Positions 54,378 through 62,896 are shown, numbered from the stretch's first letter. The stretch is DNA of 64,000 nucleotides from Halomonas binhaiensis (GCF_008329985.2 NZ_CP038437.2:3100001-3164000); one strand, 5' to 3'. Numbers and translations are program-made. The notes: a model not told the origin generated them from the sequence alone.

Positions 54378-54812
54378 ATGAGTCACGTCAGAACATTGAA
54401 AGGAAGTTGCCTATGTGGTGCCGTTTCACTGCAATTGGAAACCGATAAGCACGACATCGGCGCCTGTCACTGCAACATGTGCCGGACCTGGGGAGGAGGC
54501 CCTCTTCTTGCCTTGGAGTCTGTCAGTCATGTACAGATTCAGGGGGAAGAACATATCAGCCGCTATGCTTCGTCTGACTGGGCCGAGCGCGCCTTCTGCC
54601 GGCACTGCGGCACCCACTTGTACTATCGCCTAAAGGATCAGCCGCATTATGCAATCCCCGCAGGCCTCGTCGATCAAGGAGAGGACTGGGTGCTTGACTC
54701 ACAGATCTTCATCGACGAAAAGCCAGCCTGGTACCATTTCGCCAATGACACCCGGAACATGACAGGACAAGAAGTGTTCGAAGCCTTCACCAAGGAACAG
54801 AATCACTCCTGA
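54378..54812 (+). CDS. GFA family (glutathione-dependent formaldehyde-activating enzyme-like) protein
   Basis: 144-residue zinc-binding Mss4-like fold. Zinc cysteines are in GSCLCGAV (C11, C13), ACHCNMCRTW (C30, C32, C35) and FCRHCGTHLYY. The family name comes from one formaldehyde-glutathione enzyme, but most members are uncharacterised, so no substrate is assigned. Monocistronic, with a strong terminator downstream. Confidence 0.9.
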   Translation: MSHVRTLKGSCLCGAVSLQLETDKHDIGACHCNMCRTWGGGPLLALESVSHVQIQGEEHISRYASSDWAERAFCRHCGTHLYYRLKDQPHYAIPAGLVDQGEDWVLDSQIFIDEKPAWYHFANDTRNMTGQEVFEAFTKEQNHS

Positions 54813-54847
54813 CAGGGTATGCCAGGCATGCTGCGCCAAATCCTGCA

Positions 54848-54884
54848 GAAAGAACCGGGAGAACCTTCTCCCGGTTCTTTCTTT
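54848..54884 (+). terminator. Terminator after the GFA gene
   Basis: A 16-bp inverted repeat (arms 54848-54863 and 54866-54881, core AACCGGGAGAA/TTCTCCCGGTT) runs into TTTCTTT. It is an intrinsic terminator in the convergent gap before the phospholipase D gene. Confidence 0.8.
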
Positions 54885-54948
54885 ATCTGCTACACGGCTT
54901 GCTTCATCCGGCGTTTCGGGGCTTTGATTTCCCAAGGAACCAGGAAGC

Positions 54949-56508
54949 CTACAGCATCCACTCCACCGGCAGGATGGAAACCACCGATACCAAGGCTCGG
55001 CGGAAGATGCCCACATTGGGCTCACCATCATAACGAAACACGCCTTCAGGAGTACGTTCCAGCCAGTACATGCTCCCATCATCGTCCAACTTGACCTCAT
55101 AGGCGTTGTCGATGACATCGGTATTGAACACACGCGCCATTTCCTGAGCCAGCTCGGGGCTCTCCACGACAAAACCCAGCTCAGTGTTGAGCTTGGCCGA
55201 GCGTGGGTCAAAATTGAAGGAGCCAACGAACAAGCGCTCACCATCCACGGCAAAGGTCTTGGCGTGCAGACTAGCGCCAGAACTGCCAAAGGGGCCTGCA
55301 GATTCACTGCGCTCAGGCGCCGACGGCGAACGCCTCAATTCGAAAAGGCGCACTCCCGCTTCCAGCAATGCGCGGCGCCGCTTGGCATAACCGGCATGCA
55401 CCGCTGCAACATCCGTGGCCTCCAATGCGTTGGTCAGAATGGTGACCTGGACCCCTTCCTTCTCCATGTCGGTGAACATCTGCGTGCCCATTTCTGCTGG
55501 CACAAAGTATGGCGATACCAGCTCCACGCTCTTTTCCGGCCAACCCAGCAGCTTCCGCATACGCTCCATCAGCAGATCATCATCACTGGCAAGCCCCAGC
55601 CCCTTGGAGGGGTCGTCACTGACCAAGGTCGTCTTCGCCCATACCAGCTCCAATGTACCTTCATTCAGCGACTGCACCAGATCGCTCTGTTCCAGTACCT
55701 GGCGATATTCGTGAGCAGCTGGCGATGCCATCACAGCCCGTGTCTCGGCCTGGAAGCGCGCCAGGCCAGGACGCCCCACAGAATCAATCATTCGGCTCGC
55801 GGGATAAGCTGATTGGCTGGCCCAATAGCGATCGAAATCCTCGGAGACCTGTTGCACCACAGGGCCGATGGCCACGACATCGAGATCGGCAAACGCAATG
55901 TCATCGCTGGCACCAAAATACTCGTCCCCCACATTGCGTCCACCGATAACAGTAGCCTGATTATCTACCGTGAAGGACTTGTTATGCATGCGCCGGTTAG
56001 CCCGGGAAAAATCCGCCAGGTAGCCCACAAAGCGAGGCGCACGCACCAGGAAGGGATTGAACAGGCGGACTTCAATATCGGGATGCGCATCCAGGGCAGC
56101 CATCTTTTCATCAAGCCCGGTTGTGTTGGTGTCATCCAGCAACAGCCGCACACGAACACCCCGGTCAGCCGCCTCGAGCAAGGCGTTGTACAGCATGGTA
56201 CCGGAAAGGTCGTCATGCCAGATGTAATACTGCACATCAATCGTCTGCTCCGCCGCTTGTGCCAACAGCAAACGGGCAGCAAAGGCATCATGCGCACGAC
56301 GCAGAGGATGGAGACCACTCTTGTCCGGATGAGCGGCTTCCAGGGGATCGATCATTTCACCCAGCCGGGTATGGCGAGCTTGTTCAGCAGGCAAGAATGC
56401 CGTTTCGCTACGTCCTTCCAGGGAAGGTAGGGCACCACACCCGTTCAACATCAGAGTCAGGGCAATTGCCAGCACACCACGCAGGGTAAATAAAGGCATG
56501 GATGTCAT
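54949..56508 (-). CDS. Phospholipase D family lipoprotein, ClsC-like
   Basis: 519 residues. A lipoprotein signal with lipobox LNGC (Cys about residue 24) is followed by two HKD active sites: HNKSFTVDNQATVIGGRN (about 174) and LHAKTFAVDG...GSFNFDPRS (about 418-442). The opening QTIDVQYYIWHDDLSG and RLLLDDTNT segments fit cardiolipin synthase C/YmdC-like proteins. It would act on phospholipids at the periplasmic face. ATG 56508 or 56499 are both possible starts. No ymdB-type partner gene is next to it. Confidence 0.88.
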   Translation of the reverse strand: MTSMPLFTLRGVLAIALTLMLNGCGALPSLEGRSETAFLPAEQARHTRLGEMIDPLEAAHPDKSGLHPLRRAHDAFAARLLLAQAAEQTIDVQYYIWHDDLSGTMLYNALLEAADRGVRVRLLLDDTNTTGLDEKMAALDAHPDIEVRLFNPFLVRAPRFVGYLADFSRANRRMHNKSFTVDNQATVIGGRNVGDEYFGASDDIAFADLDVVAIGPVVQQVSEDFDRYWASQSAYPASRMIDSVGRPGLARFQAETRAVMASPAAHEYRQVLEQSDLVQSLNEGTLELVWAKTTLVSDDPSKGLGLASDDDLLMERMRKLLGWPEKSVELVSPYFVPAEMGTQMFTDMEKEGVQVTILTNALEATDVAAVHAGYAKRRRALLEAGVRLFELRRSPSAPERSESAGPFGSSGASLHAKTFAVDGERLFVGSFNFDPRSAKLNTELGFVVESPELAQEMARVFNTDVIDNAYEVKLDDDGSMYWLERTPEGVFRYDGEPNVGIFRRALVSVVSILPVEWML

Positions 56509-56610
56509 ACGTAAATCTCAACCCACATCGCTAGGCATGCCAGCATAACGAATATATGCCGTAGATACTTCTTACCCAACTGCCTGATGTTGTATGGCTC
56601 TTTTCCTGTT

Positions 56611-57432
56611 TCAGTGCTCTTCCGTATCAGCAACGCTAGAAGACGCAAGAGATATCAGCATGCTCTGACGCTCTTTCACCATCGACACCACACTGCCCAC
56701 CATGATGAGACAGGGTGATGGCAGCGGAGTATCGATAAGCCGTTCAGGCATATCCGCCAAGGTTCCAACCAAATACTGCTGATTCGACAAGCTGGCATTG
56801 GCGATCAGCATTACTGGCCAGTCATCTGCCAACCCCGCCTGGCGCAACCCACAGCAGATGGCCTCAAGCTTGTTCAGCCCCATATAGAACACCAACGTTT
56901 CATCCGTGCGCGCCAGTGATGCCCAATCCGGCCCACCTCCCTCTCGACACAACTGGGCTGTTATCAAGCGCAGACTCTGGGCATGGGCACGGTCAGTCAA
57001 GGGTATTCCCATAGCGGCACAGGCCGCAGACGCCGCCGTGATACCTGGCACGATGTCACATGCGATGCCGGCGTTGTCGAGCGCTGCCAGCTCCTCGCCC
57101 ATACGACCGAACACACCAGGATCTCCGCCCTTGAGACGCACAATCCTCTTGCCCTGCCGAGCCAACTGGATCATGAGTTCTCCAATCTCGTCCTGGGGCA
57201 CGCTATGGTGACCTCGCGCCTTGCCCACATAGCGCTGTTCCACATGACAGGGAATCATCTGCAATACGTCATCGCCCACCAGACGGTCATAGACCACCAC
57301 GTCGGCGTCCTGCAGACAACGCAAGGCCTTTAGCGTCAACAGGTCACCCGCCCCACTGCCCGCGCCCACCAGAGACACACTGCCTGGCTTCAAGCGCCCT
57401 GGCTTCAAGCCAACCGTGCTCGGTGCACGCAT
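56611..57432 (-). CDS. cobA: Uroporphyrinogen-III C-methyltransferase (SUMT)
   Basis: SAM-dependent enzyme that makes precorrin-2 for siroheme, the cofactor of assimilatory nitrite reductase. Motifs: SVSLVGAGSGAGDLLTLKAL, VVYDRLV, RIVRLKGGDPGVFGR, VPGITAASAACAAMGIPLT and VFYMGLNKL. From 57432 the product is 273 residues, the usual single-domain length, behind AGGA at good spacing. The frame is open upstream to 57609 with ATGs at 57576 and 57591 that would overlap the end of nasA and add a non-homologous extension. Same strand and directly downstream of nasA, so probably co-transcribed. Confidence 0.93.
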   Translation of the reverse strand: MRAPSTVGLKPGRLKPGSVSLVGAGSGAGDLLTLKALRCLQDADVVVYDRLVGDDVLQMIPCHVEQRYVGKARGHHSVPQDEIGELMIQLARQGKRIVRLKGGDPGVFGRMGEELAALDNAGIACDIVPGITAASAACAAMGIPLTDRAHAQSLRLITAQLCREGGGPDWASLARTDETLVFYMGLNKLEAICCGLRQAGLADDWPVMLIANASLSNQQYLVGTLADMPERLIDTPLPSPCLIMVGSVVSMVKERQSMLISLASSSVADTEEH

Positions 57433-57550
57433 CCCGTTCCTGTCTGCGTAGCATTCAAGAAACTGCTGCAGGCTGACGGCCAAGCGTGCAACGGAGTGGC
57501 ACAGCCTGGCGGTACCATGACATAGGCGGACTACAGCGCCCTTCGAGTCC

Positions 57551-60391
57551 TCAGGCAAACTGAGCTTCAGCGGCATTGCGGGCACTCGCATGGCTTTTCT
57601 CCTCTTCAAGCAAGGCTTTCAACTCTGGGATGCAACTACCGCACTGGGTACCGCAAGCCAGACGTGCGCCCAGGGCTTCAACACTGTCATCACCACTATG
57701 AATGGCCGCCACAATGGGAGTGCGTCCGACCTGATGGCAGCTACATACGACAGGTCCTTGGTCCACTGCACCGTCATCGCAGCCGGCCAGCACTCGACGC
57801 CGCTGCTCGGAACTCATGGATTTTCCATCCGCACTCTCCTGCAGACGTTCTACAAGCCACCCCAAACCAGGCAACTCCTCGACGGGACCCACCATCAACC
57901 ACCAGCGCAAGCGGCCATGTTCAATACCCGCGGCGCGCAGGCGGCCGCTGGAAGCATCCTGTGCCACCGGCCCCACTGGTACGGGAAGGTTATCGGATAT
58001 CCAACGCATCCAATCACGCTTGCTGCACTCGGGAGTTCCTGCCAACTGCCAGCGCATGCCTGAAGTCAACGGAATTCGAGCCCAATAGGCCGTATCCTCG
58101 CAAGCTCGTGCTGCCACTCCATTCACCAGAGCCGGTGGTTCATTCATCAGGGCTGAGGGCTCATTCATCTGAGCTGAGGGGTCATTCATCAGGGCTGAGG
58201 GCTCTGCCGCTCCTAGGCCAAAAGCCAGTTCATCATCCAGCACCAATGTCGCTTCCCAGGAGATGTCCAGCGCGGTCAGTGCAACAGCCCCATGCTTGGA
58301 TTCAGGTTGACCGGATAACGGATCGGTAAGGGACTGGTACAGACTGCCTGCGCGTCCGGCAAGACAGAAGCGATCTGTCCAGTGAATCGGCACGAAGACC
58401 TCTCCTTGACGCTGGGCCGGGGAAATACGTACCCGAGCACGCATCTCTCCGGTAGCAGCACGGACCCAGGCCAGGCTATGTTCCCTGAGACCGAGTGCCT
58501 TGGCATCGGCTTCGTGAACATCCACGAAAGGCTCGGCACGATGGTTCATCAAGCGCGCACTGCGGGCAGTACGGGTCATGGTGTGCCACTGGTCACGCAC
58601 CCGTCCGGAATTCAGGCGCAATGGGAACGCTTTGCTCAATGCCTGCTGAGGGCCCTGAGGCTTCACCGGCCATATGCGTGCCTTGCCAGTCGCCGTAGCA
58701 AAAATGCCATCTTCAAAAAGGCGTGCAGTGCCCCGTGGGGCCTCTGGCGTCACCGGCCACTGGATCGGTTTGAGTGCGTCATAACCTTCATGACCAAGCC
58801 CTACTAATCCGGAGAGGTTGAACAGGCGCAGTTGATGCTCAGCATCATTCTCGAAAGCAGATAAACGTGCATGTTCATCGAAGATCTCCCACGGATGCTG
58901 GTAACAGAACGCTTCGCCATAGCCCATGCGTTCCGCTACGCGGCTGATGATCCACCAGTCATGGCGGGCCTCCCCCGGAGGCGACAACAAGCCGCGCTGG
59001 CGGGAAATTCGCCGCTCGGAATTGGTCACAGTGCCATCTTTCTCCGACCAGCCACTGGCAGGCAGCACGATATCGGCCATTGCCACGAGATCCGTATCCG
59101 CCATGCATTCAGAGACAATCACCAGCGGACAACGCTCGATGGCAGCACGCACCCGGTTGGCATCGGGCAGGCTGGCCAGAGGATTCGTCGCCATGATCCA
59201 TAGCGCCTTGACCTCGCCACGCTCAATGGCATCGAACAACTGTACGGCCTTGTGGCCCGGACTGCTGGGCAACGACGGCGCCAGCGATGGCGTACTCCAG
59301 AAGCGCGTCACCCGTTCAATGGCCCCTGGGTGCTCGTAATCCATATGGGCAGCCAGTTGGTTGGCCAGGCCTCCGACTTCACGCCCGCCCATGGCATTAG
59401 GCTGCCCAGTGATGGAAAACGGCCCAGCTCCCGATAGCCCGATCTTGCCACCGGCAAGGTGGCAGTTGATGATGGCATGACACTTTTCAGTGCCACTGGT
59501 GGATTGGTTGATGCCCTGGGAATAAAGCGTTACCACATGCAGTTGGCTGGCAAACCAGTAATAGAAGGTTTCCAGGCGTTCGGCGTCCACATCACAATCT
59601 TTGGCCACCGCCTCTACACTTGCATCATCTTCCTGAGCTGCCGCCAGAGCCTCCTCCAACCCTGTAGTGAAACGCTCCACAAAGACCTGGTTAAGACGCT
59701 TCTTCTTCGCCATCCAAGCCAGCAAGCCATTGAACAGACGAGCATCGGAACCAGGGCGAATACCAAGATACAGATCGGCCAGCTCACAGCTATCGGTCAC
59801 CCTAGGGTCGATCACGACTACTCGCATCAGGGGATTGCGATTCTTGGCCACGCGCAGACGCTGAAACAGTACCGGGTGATTCCAGGCCAGGTTGGATCCC
59901 ACCAGGACCACCAGCTCCGCATCCTCGATGTCTTCATAGCTACATGGCACTGCATCAGCACCAAGAGAGCGTTTATAGGCGGCAACTGCAGATGCCATGC
60001 ATAAACGAGAGTTGGTATCCAGGTGAGGGGTTCCGAGGAACCCTTTGAACAGCTTGTTGGCGACGTAGTAATCCTCTGTCAGCAGTTGTCCAGAAAGATA
60101 AGCCGCCAGCGCTTCGTTACCGTGCGCCTCGCGTGCCGTGTGTAGACGTGACGCCACCGACGCCAAAGCGGTGTCCCAGTCCACCTCCACGCCATCAACC
60201 CGAGGGCGAGTCAGGCGCCCATGATGCCCGAGCGTTTCTGCCAGGGCGGAGCCCTTTACACATAGGCGACCGTAATTCGCAGGGTGCTCGCTGTCTCCTT
60301 TCACGTCGACGATTCGCCCCTCTTCCAGTTGAGCCTCGATACCACAACCCACGCCACAATAGGGGCAGGTTGTCAGGTTGAGCTGCGCCAT
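57551..60391 (-). CDS. nasA: Assimilatory nitrate reductase catalytic subunit with C-terminal BFD-type [2Fe-2S] domain
   Basis: 946-residue cytoplasmic molybdenum enzyme reducing nitrate to nitrite. N-terminal [4Fe-4S] ligands are C9, C12, C16 (CPYCGVGC) and C44. The bis-MGD-binding body follows (SNLAWNHPVLFQRL, YSQGINQSTSGTEKCHAIIN core), then the dinucleotide-binding C-terminal domain. A repeat-built Pro/Ser/Asn linker precedes a BFD-like domain with VVCSCHQV and CGTQCGSCIPEL. This fused extra cluster is common in bacterial NasA and takes electrons from a flavoprotein. ATG 60391 is preferred over GTG 60397 on GAGG spacing. The upstream leader carries attenuator-like structures. Confidence 0.95.
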   Translation of the reverse strand: MAQLNLTTCPYCGVGCGIEAQLEEGRIVDVKGDSEHPANYGRLCVKGSALAETLGHHGRLTRPRVDGVEVDWDTALASVASRLHTAREAHGNEALAAYLSGQLLTEDYYVANKLFKGFLGTPHLDTNSRLCMASAVAAYKRSLGADAVPCSYEDIEDAELVVLVGSNLAWNHPVLFQRLRVAKNRNPLMRVVVIDPRVTDSCELADLYLGIRPGSDARLFNGLLAWMAKKKRLNQVFVERFTTGLEEALAAAQEDDASVEAVAKDCDVDAERLETFYYWFASQLHVVTLYSQGINQSTSGTEKCHAIINCHLAGGKIGLSGAGPFSITGQPNAMGGREVGGLANQLAAHMDYEHPGAIERVTRFWSTPSLAPSLPSSPGHKAVQLFDAIERGEVKALWIMATNPLASLPDANRVRAAIERCPLVIVSECMADTDLVAMADIVLPASGWSEKDGTVTNSERRISRQRGLLSPPGEARHDWWIISRVAERMGYGEAFCYQHPWEIFDEHARLSAFENDAEHQLRLFNLSGLVGLGHEGYDALKPIQWPVTPEAPRGTARLFEDGIFATATGKARIWPVKPQGPQQALSKAFPLRLNSGRVRDQWHTMTRTARSARLMNHRAEPFVDVHEADAKALGLREHSLAWVRAATGEMRARVRISPAQRQGEVFVPIHWTDRFCLAGRAGSLYQSLTDPLSGQPESKHGAVALTALDISWEATLVLDDELAFGLGAAEPSALMNDPSAQMNEPSALMNEPPALVNGVAARACEDTAYWARIPLTSGMRWQLAGTPECSKRDWMRWISDNLPVPVGPVAQDASSGRLRAAGIEHGRLRWWLMVGPVEELPGLGWLVERLQESADGKSMSSEQRRRVLAGCDDGAVDQGPVVCSCHQVGRTPIVAAIHSGDDSVEALGARLACGTQCGSCIPELKALLEEEKSHASARNAAEAQFA
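58119..58202 (-). repeat. 21-bp tandem repeats inside nasA
   Basis: Four 21-bp units (58119, 58140, 58161, 58182); units two and four are identical. They encode (E/D)PSAxMN heptads between the molybdenum-cofactor region and the C-terminal [2Fe-2S] domain. Confidence 0.9.
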
Positions 60392-60488
60392 ATTCACTGT
60401 CCTCAGAGCCTGGTTAGAAACCGATAAGTGCGATACAGGTATTGCGGGAAAAACAATGGGCCAAGTGGTTCAGAGCCCATAAACGAAA

Positions 60489-60542
60489 GCGCCCACCCTC
60501 CAGGCCGCCAGCATTGCTGACATGACTTGAATGGGTGGACGC
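60489..60542 (-). terminator. Terminator-like attenuator in the nasA leader
   Basis: On the minus strand, arms GCGTCCACCC and GGGTGGGCGC pair over 10 bp (one G-U), with an inner GTCAGC/GCTGGC stem, and are followed by TTTCGTTT. It lies about 100 bases before the nasA start, inside the predicted leader, as expected for premature termination that NasT would relieve. Confidence 0.65.
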
Positions 60543-60557
60543 CATTGCCCGACCGAA

Positions 60558-60579
60558 GGAGAGCCTCTTCTGGCTCCCC
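60558..60579 (-). promoter_or_regulatory. Hexaloop hairpin in the nasA leader (candidate NasT RNA target)
   Basis: On the minus strand GGGGAGCC-AGAAGA-GGCTCTCC, an 8-bp stem (one G-U) with a six-base loop, 15 bases before the terminator-like hairpin. Position and loop size suit an ANTAR-binding element. The loop has A at position 1, but position 4 is A, not the G reported for most such loops, so the assignment is tentative. Confidence 0.5.
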
Positions 60580-60598
60580 TGCCGCGATTACCTGCTGT

Positions 60599-60663
60599 TA
60601 TCGTGATGAGCTATCGTGAAGCGCTAAATCGAAGAGCTGAATCGAAGAGCCGTTCTGAATAGC
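60599..60663 (-). repeat. 13-bp degenerate tandem array in the nasA leader
   Basis: Four consecutive 13-bp units at 60599, 60612, 60625 and 60638 (plus-strand forms TATCGTGATGAGC, TATCGTGAAGCGC, TAAATCGAAGAGC, TGAATCGAAGAGC) and a weaker fifth at 60651. They lie just downstream of the predicted nasA transcription start. Confidence 0.75.
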
Positions 60664-60690
60664 TGACTTGACGGATGCTGCTTAAGTTTA

Positions 60691-60706
60691 AGCAAACCTC
60701 GTGCCA
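60691..60706 (-). promoter_or_regulatory. Sigma-54 promoter of nasA
   Basis: On the minus strand TGGCACGAGGTTTGCT, a complete match to TGGCAC-N5-TTGCW. Predicted transcription start near 60680, giving a leader of about 290 bases. Confidence 0.8.
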
Positions 60707-60814
60707 AATTTTCTCTCAGATAAGCCCAATCCGTCCTTCCGCTCCTCTATCCATCTCTCCCACGACGTGTCTCGATACTGCATTGCACCATATGCCCCCT
60801 GCCTTCATGTCCAG

Positions 60815-60831
60815 CGCACCACCAAGGTGCA
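60815..60831. promoter_or_regulatory. NtrC-type enhancer site
   Basis: CGCACCACCAAGGTGCA matches the NtrC palindrome TGCACC-N5-GGTGCA except for the first base. It lies about 110 bases upstream of the nasA sigma-54 promoter and about 180 bases upstream of the nasT one, a normal enhancer distance for both. A half-site TGCACC is at 60784-60789. Confidence 0.65.
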
Positions 60832-61010
60832 GCTTCCACTCTCATCCCATGGTCCAGCACTGTTGTACGTTCTTATTCTGACGTTCTTCCCCTGACTCTC
60901 TTCTTTTGACTCCCTTTCTCTGCACCCCATTCATTGCATCACTGTTGCATCATCTTTTTCGATGGATGCCACACAGCATATCGCTATAAAAAGGCAAGGA
61001 AGGGAAAAGC

Positions 61011-61026
61011 TGGAACACTTCTTGCA
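61011..61026 (+). promoter_or_regulatory. Sigma-54 promoter of nasT-nasS
   Basis: TGGAACACTTCTTGCA matches TGGCAC-N5-TTGCA with a single mismatch and correct GG-N10-GC spacing. Predicted transcription start near 61038, about 100 bases before the nasT ATG. Confidence 0.65.
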
Positions 61027-61136
61027 GAGCACATGCAGATCAACAAGGTCATGGACATCATCCGGCGATGCAACGCAACGATGTAACAACAAGGCAGACG
61101 CCGCTGACCGCAACTTTCTAGATATGAGCCATACCT

Positions 61137-61730
61137 ATGCCCCTGCCATTGAAAGTGCTGCTGGTAGATGAAGAGGTTGTTCGTGCCGCCATGGTCGAAG
61201 AGGCTTTGTGCCAGGAAGGTCACGAAGTAATCTGCCGGCTTTCCAGCCCTGCCAGCTTGAATGAAATGGTCGCCCGTCACTCCCCTGATGTCGTGATCAT
61301 CGACATGGAATCTCCCGACCGTGACACCTTGGACAGCATGTCGCTACTGCATCGTGAAAATCCTCGCCCGGTGGTGTTCTTTGCCGATCAGCATGATCCT
61401 GACTCCATGCAGGCAGCACTCAAGGCCGGTGTCAGCGCCTATGTCGTCGACGGATTGGTGGCCGGCCGAGTAAAGGCGGTCATGGATGTCGCCATAGCAC
61501 GATTCGAGTCCTTCCAGTCCATGCGCAAGGAGCTGGATCGGGCCCGCAACCAGCTCGCCGAACGCAAACGCATCGAGCGGGCCAAGGGCCTGTTGATGAA
61601 GCATCAGAGCTGCGACGAGGAACAGGCTTATCGCATGCTGCGCAAGCTGGCCATGGATCGTGGTCAACGCATCGCGGATGTTGCCGACAGCGTTATCGAC
61701 ATCCTGGAACGCCTGGAGAAAGGACTATGA
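61137..61730 (+). CDS. nasT: NasT-type ANTAR response regulator
   Basis: 197-residue antiterminator. The N-terminal receiver-like domain keeps LLVDEEVVRAAMVEEAL and VVIIDMESPDRDT, while the phosphorylation-site context departs from classical receivers. The C-terminal ANTAR RNA-binding domain is LAERKRIERAKGLLMKHQSC onward (about residues 140-190). In the known system NasS without nitrate holds NasT; nitrate binding to NasS frees NasT, which binds hairpins in nas leaders and prevents termination. It overlaps nasS by four bases and is divergent from nasA, whose leader has matching structures. Confidence 0.94.
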   Translation: MPLPLKVLLVDEEVVRAAMVEEALCQEGHEVICRLSSPASLNEMVARHSPDVVIIDMESPDRDTLDSMSLLHRENPRPVVFFADQHDPDSMQAALKAGVSAYVVDGLVAGRVKAVMDVAIARFESFQSMRKELDRARNQLAERKRIERAKGLLMKHQSCDEEQAYRMLRKLAMDRGQRIADVADSVIDILERLEKGL

Positions 61731-62755
61731 GCGAAGCCAACACCTTTATCGCGACACCCCGCCCTCCCGAGATCGACACCTTGACGCTGGGCTTCATACC
61801 ACTGATCGATGCCGCCTTGCTGATCATTGCCCGGGAAGGTGGTCACTTCGCCGCACAAGGGCTGGACGTCAATCTTTCCCGGGAAAACGCCTGGTCGACG
61901 CTGCGCGACAAGGTTGCGGCAGGATTCCTGGATGGCGCGCATATGCTCGCCCCCATGCCATTGGCAATGAGCCTGGGCATGTCTCGCGCTCCCTGTGAAA
62001 CCCTGGCTCCTATCGTGCTGGGCACCCACGGCAACACGCTGGTGCTTTCCAACCGTTATGCCGAAGGCATGGCACCGCCAGACCCAAACGACCCTGCACG
62101 CAACGCCAGGGCCTTACGCGATCTGCTGTCCGATCGCTTGATCCACCATCGTGGCACACCGCCACGCCTGGCCATGGTCTACCCCTATTCCTGGCAGCAC
62201 TTGCAGATACGAGCATGGCTGGAGCGAGGCGGCGTCGATCCGGATAGCGATGTAGAGCTGATTGCCCTGCCACCGGCACGTATGGTGGATGCCCTGCATG
62301 AAGGCCAGATTGATGGCTTCTGCGTTGGAGAGCCCTGGGGCAGCCTGGCCGAGCACCATGGCATAGGGCGCATCGTGGCCAATGGAGCAGACCTGTTCCC
62401 GGGGCACCCGGAAAAGGTGCTTGGCGTGACAGCTTCCTGGGCACGTCGTTACCCCGAGACCCTGAGCGCCCTGCTACGAGCCATACAGGCCGCTGCTGAC
62501 TGGCTCGATAGTGGCGAAGATGCCCAGCAACAAACCTTGCAATGGTTGGCGCTGCCCCCCTATCTGGACCGTCACGTCAGTCATCTGGATAAATTGCCGC
62601 TCGGTCAGGCACCAACCATGCAGTACTTGACTCGCCTGTCGCCCCACCCTGAGGCCTTTGCTGTCATGGCCGCGCACATGAGGCCATTGGCCGAGTCCCG
62701 GGGCAACCGCCTGGACCCGGAGGTACTGGCACGCTGCTATCGGCCGCTCCTGTAG
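61727..62755 (+). CDS. nasS: NasS-type cytoplasmic nitrate sensor (NrtA-like)
   Basis: 342-residue periplasmic-binding-protein fold related to NrtA nitrate-binding proteins, but with no signal peptide or lipobox, so it should stay in the cytoplasm as NasS does. Typical segments: LTLGFIPLIDAALLIIARE, MLAPMPLAMSLG, DGFCVGEPWG (ligand-pocket region) and TASWARRYPETLSALLRA. It starts four bases inside nasT, and the two proteins are expected to form a complex that is released by nitrate or nitrite. Confidence 0.93.
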   Translation: MSEANTFIATPRPPEIDTLTLGFIPLIDAALLIIAREGGHFAAQGLDVNLSRENAWSTLRDKVAAGFLDGAHMLAPMPLAMSLGMSRAPCETLAPIVLGTHGNTLVLSNRYAEGMAPPDPNDPARNARALRDLLSDRLIHHRGTPPRLAMVYPYSWQHLQIRAWLERGGVDPDSDVELIALPPARMVDALHEGQIDGFCVGEPWGSLAEHHGIGRIVANGADLFPGHPEKVLGVTASWARRYPETLSALLRAIQAAADWLDSGEDAQQQTLQWLALPPYLDRHVSHLDKLPLGQAPTMQYLTRLSPHPEAFAVMAAHMRPLAESRGNRLDPEVLARCYRPLL

Positions 62756-62791
62756 AGCATCGTTACAGCAACGTGCAACACCGTGGAACCA

Positions 62792-62808
62792 TGCACCAAT
62801 GATGTGCC
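62792..62808. promoter_or_regulatory. NtrC-like site upstream of the nirB-like gene
   Basis: TGCACCAATGATGTGCC has a perfect left half and a right half with two mismatches to TGCACC-N5-GGTGCA, about 90 bases upstream of the candidate sigma-54 promoter. Confidence 0.45.
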
Positions 62809-62896
62809 GTTCTGGTGACACATGAACGGCACAGTGCATCGCTCCATGCAGCTACTACCGGGTATATAACTGTTTTATAAACAATAGATTCATATC

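Larger units (their letters stand above)
60392..61136. other. Divergent control region nasA / nasTS
   Basis: About 745 bases without a gene. It carries, from nasA outward: a terminator-like hairpin, a hexaloop hairpin, a 13-bp repeat array, a sigma-54 promoter to the left, an NtrC-like site and a sigma-54 promoter to the right, each listed separately. Frames up to 69 codons exist (e.g. 60675-60895) but look non-coding. Confidence 0.7.
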
